Shown here in pieces: positions 58,801-64,000 of a stretch of DNA of 64,000 nt. Made by a program: the position numbers and the translations under genes. The stretch covers positions 30,977,514 to 31,041,513 of the forward strand of contig NC_049912.1 of NCBI RefSeq assembly GCF_001411555.2, given 5' to 3'. The stretch's first letter is position 1; each line of letters begins with the position of its first letter. The notes under the pieces are model-generated. The model was given only the letters and a program-made list of their open reading frames with translations. It did not search any database and was not told the DNA's origin. The DNA comes from Juglans regia. Taxonomy: Eukaryota > Streptophyta > Magnoliopsida > Fagales > Juglandaceae.

Positions 58801-60069
58801 TCTGGGCAAAAACACACCAGCACTGACCTCTGATGTTTGGTTAGGACCATATGCCACTGACCCATCCCAAACATCCCCATGACCGAACCAGTTTTTATAC
58901 TTGAGAGAACCTTCAACGGTCCAAGATCTAGCCTGCAAAAGCATTGTAAAAGTTCAAAAATGATATGACATGTAGCATCCTCATACATTCATGTACACTA
59001 ATATCATTGGCCTGGTTGGACAATTCAACACCATTACTATGCTATTAATGCCTCCATAAACAATCAGAAGTGCTAATGAATATATGTAAGTTTTTGAAAT
59101 GCAAATGCAATTGTGTCATCGGTATGTCTATATAGATAACCAACTTAACAAACACGTGCATCTTTCCCGATGATAACATAACCATGCTATGAAAGCCTCC
59201 ATAAACAATCAGAAGTCCAAATAAATATATGTAAGTTTTTGAAATGCGAATGCAATTGTGTCATCGGTATGTCTATATAGATAACCAACTAACAACACAT
59301 GTGCATCTTTCCCAAAAAACATTTAAATCTCTAGACTAGACAGACGTGCGTACGTACGTGCATACATACATACATTTGCTTGTGTGGACAGGTAGATGTG
59401 TGCGTGTGCAAAATGTAAATTTATTTTCCAACTTCCTCCAGAATTTCAGCAACCAGCACATCGCGAACTCATTCATCAGAAAATGAAAACCCTAACCTTA
59501 ATAAAAACATCAAAACGCAGAAAAATATACCGTACCGTGGTCTTCATGTAAGCGCCGCACTCCCCAGAGAGAGGGTTGTTGGTCTCGACGACCTCTACAA
59601 TGACGTTGGCGGTCCCGGGAAGTTCCGGCGGGCCCGAATCGAGCGTGACCCTAACGGAATCGAAAATATCGAACTGCTGAAGCCTCGCATTGGCAATCCC
59701 GGCCGCCTCGAGCAGCCCTTGCAGCGTGGTGGCACTCTTCAAGCCCTCCAGCTCGGCCTCGATAAGCCACTCCTTGGTCTTGGTGTTGCCCTTGATCAAC
59801 ACGTCGTGGACTCGGAGATTGACCTTCTCGGTCTGCATTCGGCGGAAGAGGTCGTCCATTTTAGATTTATGGGCGCGTAGTTGGGCCTCTCGGGATAGGG
59901 GCTTCGATGGCGGTTCTTGCTCCTCTACTTCATCTTCGTCCTCTTCTTCGTCGTCGTCCACGACGTCGTTTTCATCTTCCTTGGCATCTGAAGGGTCTAG
60001 GTGTTCATCTTGGTCGGGGTTAGGGTTCGGCAGGGTTCGTGCTTGTTTTTCCTCGACAGAGTTTTCCAT
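55823..60069 (-). CDS. SAM50: SAM50/OMP85-type outer-membrane beta-barrel assembly protein (4 exons, complete)
   Basis: Exons in gene order are 59536-60069, 58447-58932, 56715-57227 and 55823-55906, encoding 538 residues. OMP85 proteins insert beta-barrels into the outer membrane; the plant SAM50 type acts in mitochondria. The N-terminus is acidic (a DDDEEEDEDEVEEQE run), followed by one POTRA-like region (VNLRVHDVLIKGNTKTKEWL). The remainder is the barrel (WTVEGSLKYKNWFGHGDVWD; GFKTRGLGPTEPRRQ), with strand-like alternating residues and the conserved GGxxTVWGFKTRGLGP loop. It ends in an aromatic terminal strand (FRFSFSAPS), as expected for a barrel signal. Length matches At5g05520/At3g11070 (about 520). 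Introns 1 and 2, counted from the ATG, hold a tandem repeat and a TRIM element; intron 3 holds a 22-bp retroposon scrap. The next gene right is BUB1-like, as At5g05510 is next to At5g05520. Confidence 0.95.
56265..56286 (-). mobile_element. 22-bp retroposon insertion with 19-bp target duplication
   Basis: AGGTCACTTTTACAAAATC occurs perfectly at 56246-56264 and 56287-56305. Between the copies is only a T run plus ATAAGTG, the inverted 3' end of the same retroposon family as elsewhere in the window. The insertion is almost pure A tail. It lies in the last intron of SAM50. Confidence 0.85.
57611..58052 (-). mobile_element. TRIM-like LTR element in a SAM50 intron
   Basis: Two direct repeats, 57611-57778 (168 bp) and 57880-58052 (173 bp), both read TGTGA...TACA on the minus strand, so they have TG/CA ends. 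The 101-bp interior starts, on the minus strand, with TGATATTAGAGCC, close to the initiator-Met tRNA primer site TGGTATCAGAGCC, directly after the LTR. It ends with a purine-rich AAGGGAAAAT before the other LTR. This is the layout of a terminal-repeat retrotransposon in miniature. It has no coding capacity. The LTRs differ at many positions, so the insertion is old. Confidence 0.85.
59039..59313. repeat. 145-bp tandem duplication in SAM50 intron 1
   Basis: ATGCTAT...GCCTCCATAAACAATCAGAAG begins at 59039 and again at 59184. Both copies run through GTGTCATCGGTATGTCTATA to GCATCTTTCCC with few differences. A near-perfect period of 145 bp indicates a fairly recent local duplication. Confidence 0.88.
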
Positions 60070-60554
60070 TCCGCGCGATTAGAGAGAGACGGCGAGAGAG
60101 TTGGGAGCGGCGGCGGTGAATTGCGTCGAATAGTGGTGACAGCTGCGGGGTAGTGCCATTGATATTAGGATTTAACGGCGGTCTGTAATTGGATTGATTT
60201 TTGAGTACTGCTGCGTCTACCGAGAGGTGTAGCCCGAAAATCTACCGAAATGTAAAAAAGGATTTTTTTAGTTTTTATTTTTTTAGTTTTATATATTTTT
60301 TTAATTATCATAAATATTTTTAAAAAATAAAAAATTTATAATATTATTAAAAAGTAATTCTTTAATCACTAAATAAATATATATATATATATATATTTGG
60401 GACATTTTTTATATCTCGAACTCAGAAAGTTTAGCATTTTTGTTGATTTTTTTCTCTCTCTCTCGAATTTTTAAGTTTTTAACTGTACTTCAAGTGTTTT
60501 TTTTTTAATACAAATGTTATTTTTCATTCAGACTTTTTTTTTGTTTGCTAATAT

Positions 60555-60720
60555 AGATAAAATGAGATAGTTGAAATGATTTTAAATGAATTAAATAAAA
60601 TATTATGATAATATTATTTTTTAATATTATTATTATTTTAAATTTTGATAAAGTTAAATTATTTATTATATTTTATATACAAATTTAAAAAATTATAATG
60701 ATATAATGAAATGAAATTGT
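60555..60720. repeat. Degenerate MITE-family copy
   Basis: AATGAGATAGTTGAAATGAT, TAAATAAAATATTATGATAA, TTAATATTATTATTATTTTA and a closing ATGATATAATGAAATGAAAT follow the same order as the intact 55327-55546 element. The terminal inverted repeats are lost. Confidence 0.55.
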
Positions 60721-62159
60721 TTCCGTATACATTTGTATTTCAAGCAATATTTTGTTAAGATAATTGATATAAAATCAGTTCAACTTTTTATTGACTTGTA
60801 TTATTAAAAAATATGAAGTTTAATATTGTTGAATAAAACGTAGAAATGATAGAAATGCGAAGACATCAACTAGGAAAGAAATTATATTCTTCTTCTTAGA
60901 TTTTATTATTTACATTTATATATATATATATGTGATATATTAAGTTATTCACGTACCTTAAGTAGTATCACATGTCAATATCTAATAACCACTTAAAATG
61001 TGTTATATATGATTAAAGATGACAAACCATATGATAAAAATAATAATACAATCAAAGAGATTATAAAACATACAATAAATAATAATGTTGCGTGACATAA
61101 TTGTTCCGTCTAAAGATAGACAAAAATGTAGATGAAAAAAAAAAGGATTTTTGATTGAAAATAGATTATAATACGAGTGTCAAGTTCAATAGATGAAAAT
61201 TGTTGGATTTTAAAAAGCCAAAGCTTAAGCCATCGGATTATTTATTTTCCTCTCTCGTTATACTTTTTAATTGTTTCAATTTAAAATATAGTTATGTAAA
61301 AAATTATTAAAAGAATTGTATGTCAGTCATTACTATTTTTGAAATAGAATTAGATCATCGTTTCATATAATTCAATATATAGAATCCCACATTTAGACAT
61401 AATTGATATTTTTTCTATACCATACATTTGTTTTTATATTTTATATTTTATTATTATTTTTAATAAAAGAATGATGAATAGAAAATTATAGGGTTTTTTT
61501 ATGTATATAGATTTCCTTCCACCTTATAAAGTATAAAGGAGTTATTAAAGAGTTGGTATAACTCAACTTTTATTGGTATTGGTTTATCTATATAAATGCA
61601 AATACATATTTACATAATTAGGCCATTAAATTGACTATATTAAATTATGTATATGTAAATATTTTTATAGTAATGAACGGTATTAATACATATTTGCAAA
61701 TGTGTTGTTCACTCTATAAATATTATTTTATTAATTTATTATCTCTCCTCCCATTCTCTTTCACAGATCTTATGTAGTTGATGCTAATTATAAAATATAT
61801 AAAAATTAATTAATTTGAGGGAAAAAGGAAAAAATTAATAATAACAAATAATAAAATTTTATTATTACTTTCACTCAAAAATACATAATTTAATGTGATA
61901 ATTTTTCTTAAATAACAAAGTTAATACATGTGATTTTGCATTTCCATATAGTTATACCAATGCTTTAAAATTATAATAGACTTACCATTCTACTACTCTT
62001 TTTAATGGTTAAGAAAATGATTATTAATAAAATTATATATATTTTAAATTTTTTCTTAATGATTAGAGATATTAAAAAAAAATTAAAAGAAAATAAAAAA
62101 ACAAATATACTAAGAGTAATAAAGTGATAGTAAAAGGATTGCGCTTGTTTTTGCATATG

Positions 62160-62345
62160 AGATTAATTAAAATTAAAGTTAAAAAGTTAAATAAAATATT
62201 ATTAGAATATTATTTTTTAATATTATTTTTATTTTTAAAATTTTTAAAATTTGAATTTTTTATTTTATTTTATATAAAAATATAAAATAATTATAATAAT
62301 TAAATCAAATGAAATGAGATAAAATAAGTTGAGATTGTTTTAAGA
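62160..62345. repeat. Degenerate MITE-family copy
   Basis: AAAGTTAAATAAAATATTATTAGAATATTATTTTTT-type words, then TTATTTTATTTTATATAAAA and AAATGAGATAAAATAAGTTGAGATTG, repeat the family order. Ends are not preserved. Confidence 0.5.
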
Positions 62346-62753
62346 AAAACACTATAAACACAAATCAATCACACAAAGAGATCCCACACAGTGTGCCACG
62401 TCTCTCCCTATTTTTTTTTGTCTCTTTCTTTCTCCTCTCCCCTGTACCGCCACCCTTGCCCTATCCCTGTGCCTCTCTCCGTGCAGGGTGGGCAGATAAA
62501 AACACCAACAATCCAAGCGGCACTGCCAGCGTAGAGCTCACGGTAGCTCGCATTGCACGTTGGTGGCTGGAGACCACATTTCGCACACTGTGTGCATAGT
62601 TGACTATGTGCTGCTAGGTGTCTGGGGGATCTGAGCCGATGACTTGTCATTTGGCTGTTTGTGGTGGTTGACAGAATGTTAATGTACTACATCAGTGTAT
62701 AAAATCCTTTTATAAAATTCTTTTGTATCTTAAGCATCCATCTTGTTTTAGAT

Positions 62754-62915
62754 TGTGTTTGGATGTTGAAGTGAGTTGAGTTGAGATGATAAAATATTGT
62801 TAGAATATTATTTTTTAATATTATTATTATTTTGAGATTTGAAAAAGTTGAATTATTTATTATATTTTGTATTGAAATTTAAAAAAATTGTAATGATGAG
62901 TTCTTAATATAATCA
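62754..62915. repeat. MITE-family copy, left end intact
   Basis: GTGTTTGGATGTTGAAGTGA opens the copy, followed by TGAGTTGAGATGATAAAATA, TTAATATTATTATTATTTTG, GATTTGAAAAAGTTGAATTA and AATGATGAGTT. The right inverted end is missing. It lies about 130 bp upstream of the BUB1-like start. Confidence 0.6.
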
Positions 62916-63039
62916 ATCTTTAACCCCCCAAAACCTTTACGTACCCGACCGCAAATTCAAATTGGTATTTTGGCTCCAGGCGAGCCCACCACCACCGCTA
63001 CCCATAGGCTCTGTCTCTCTCCAACTCTGTCCCAAAACC

Positions 63040-63743
63040 ATGGCCAACAACACCACCCCCGACCTCTTCTCCTCCTTGATCTCAGACATCAAAACATACT
63101 CTGGCAAAGATCCTCTTCTCCCTTGGATCCGGTATAGCCCCATTTCTCTCTCTGTGCTTTTGCCTTCGCTTCATTGGCTTGGGTCTCTCCTTTTTTTTTT
63201 TTTTATTGTTTGGATTTTGTGTATTTGCCTCTAGAGGGATCCGAAAGATGAAAGACTCGCTGCCTTCTCAACTTCTCAAGGAGAAGCTCCCCAGGTTTTT
63301 GCAGAAGTGCGCGCAGACTTTCGAGTCCGATCGGCGTTACAGAAATGACTTGCGGTACCTCCGCGTCTGGTTACAGTTGGTAACTGATAAAACCCATATC
63401 TATTTTGATTATTTTGTTGAGGACTTTGGTTCTAGGTCCTTTAATTTCTGTTTATTTATGCAACCGTTGTTTGATTCCGGCGAAAAATAGAAGACTGTTA
63501 ATATCAAGTTTGGAATCTTATGCTTTTGAAGTACTTTTTTAGGTACCCAACTTTAGTTATCTGTTTAAATATGCTTTGTGAGTAGATGGATTTTGTGGAC
63601 GATCCGAGAGCGCTTCTGAGGACCATGGAGGCGAACCACATTGGGACAAAGCGGTCCTTGTTCTACCAGGCATATGCTCTATACTTCGAGAAGATCAAGA
63701 AATTTGAGGAGGCGGAGAAAATGTACCATTTGGGTGTGCAGAA
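63040..63743 (+). CDS. BMF3: BUB1/MAD3-family checkpoint protein, first three exons (runs off the window)
   Basis: Exons 63040-63131, 63235-63379 and 63586-63743 join in frame; the third ends in phase 2 at a GTAAGT donor and the gene continues past 64000. The 130 encoded residues form the Mad3/BUB1 homology region 1, a TPR-like fold that binds KNL1 at kinetochores (DPLLPWIRGIRKMKDSLPSQ; LRVWLQLMDFVDDPRALLRT; KRSLFYQAYALYFEKIKKFE). These proteins delay anaphase until chromosomes attach to the spindle. The start at MANNTTPD fits the family N-terminus. The Arabidopsis gene beside the OMP85 gene At5g05520 is At5g05510, known as BMF3; orthology is inferred from that. Whether a kinase domain follows cannot be seen. 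Confidence 0.9.
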
Positions 63744-63847
63744 GTAAGTTTTCTTCTACATTTTGATTTTTCAACTTTTTTGGGTGTTCAAACATCTGAA
63801 AGGGAAATCAAATCCTTTCCGCATTTGTTCATCGCATTTGAATGAAT

Positions 63848-64000
63848 TTTTTTTTTCCCGAGTACAAAGGGTAGGAGGAGGCAGTTAGCCTCCCTACCTA
63901 GACGTGACCACAGTAACACCTTTCCGTCAAGAACAAAACCTTTCTGTCAATAACAAAACAATAAAGACTTAGACGGCGGGAAGCTACAGACGCTCCCTTA
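63848..64000 (-). mobile_element. Possible retroposon entering the right edge
   Basis: A T run followed by CCCGAGTACAAAGGGTAGGA, read in reverse, gives a 3' end of the form ...TGTACTCGGG plus A tail. It sits in intron 3 of the BUB1-like gene and is cut by the window edge. It differs from the other retroposon family in this window beyond those last bases. Low certainty. Confidence 0.35.

Larger units (their letters stand above)
60070..63039. other. AT-rich spacer between SAM50 and the BUB1-like gene
   Basis: This head-to-head spacer holds three degenerate copies of the GATGAGATGAG/TTAATATTATTATT repeat family (below), an (AT)n run near 60380-60397, and a GC-richer patch at 62.38-62.66 kb with no recognisable protein. 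No gene is supported, and promoters for both flanking genes must lie here. Confidence 0.65.

Noticed and set aside
1..64000. tRNA, rRNA, CRISPR array or prokaryote-type operon
   Set aside because: None was found by eye. The repeats are plant mobile elements or microsatellites, and the genes have eukaryotic introns and spacing.

Overview
The window is nuclear DNA of a flowering plant (eudicot). It has intron-rich genes with GT-AG junctions, long AT-rich spacers and many microsatellites and MITEs, and the gene families are plant-specific (LOB-domain, trihelix, ATL RING, PUB-ARM, UGP3). A recurrent short repeat with GTTTGGAT/ATCCAAAC ends and a GATGAGATGAG-type core is one I associate with Fagales (walnut, pecan, oak, chestnut). 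I infer a woody Fagales genome, perhaps Juglandaceae, with moderate confidence. There is no bacterial, viral or CRISPR content.

Layout. 0.1-7.1 kb: the last 18 visible exons of a clathrin heavy chain gene (+), which enters from the left. 10.2-11.6 kb: bHLH51-like factor (+). 13.2-14.0 kb: R2R3-MYB of the MYB44/73 group (+). 15.6-15.8 kb: the 25-residue ribosomal protein eL41, split over two exons (-), with a telo-box/site II promoter. 16.1-18.0 kb: two flanked DNA transposon derivatives. 19.6-20.0 kb: ATL-type RING-H2 E3 ligase (-). 20-26.5 kb: gene-poor and repeat-rich. 26.5-27.9 kb: BAHD acyltransferase (-). 32.0-33.1 kb: short mitochondrial PPR protein (+). 35.0-35.9 kb: trihelix factor (+). 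38.7-39.3 kb: LBD21-like LOB-domain factor (-). 43.3-45.4 kb: PUB16/17-type U-box/ARM E3 ligase (+). 46.6-54.1 kb: a complete 17-exon UGP3 gene for plastid UDP-glucose in sulfolipid synthesis (-). 55.8-60.1 kb: a complete 4-exon SAM50/OMP85 gene (-). 63.0 kb to the right edge: the first three exons of a BUB1/MAD3-family checkpoint gene (+).

The genes do not form one pathway. What links them is ancestry. Clathrin, eL41, the ATL RING, the trihelix gene, LBD21 and OMP85 recall the Arabidopsis At3g11070-At3g11130 block. bHLH51, eL41, the BAHD gene and the PPR gene recall At2g40200-At2g40240. eL41, PPR and UGP3 recall At3g56020-At3g56040. BUB1-like and OMP85 recall At5g05510-At5g05520. The window therefore looks like a little-fractionated version of a segment that Arabidopsis carries in several partly emptied copies. 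These locus numbers are recalled, not searched.

Introns and spacers hold an informative set of mobile DNA: 5'-truncated retroposons with intact target-site duplications (one insertion only 22 bp long), a 442-bp TRIM-like LTR element inside SAM50, a tRNA-derived SINE candidate in the clathrin gene, Tourist-like MITEs with TAA duplications, and a Mutator-like element with a 9-bp duplication. I found no sign of a previously undescribed biochemical system. The most notable observations concern genome structure.
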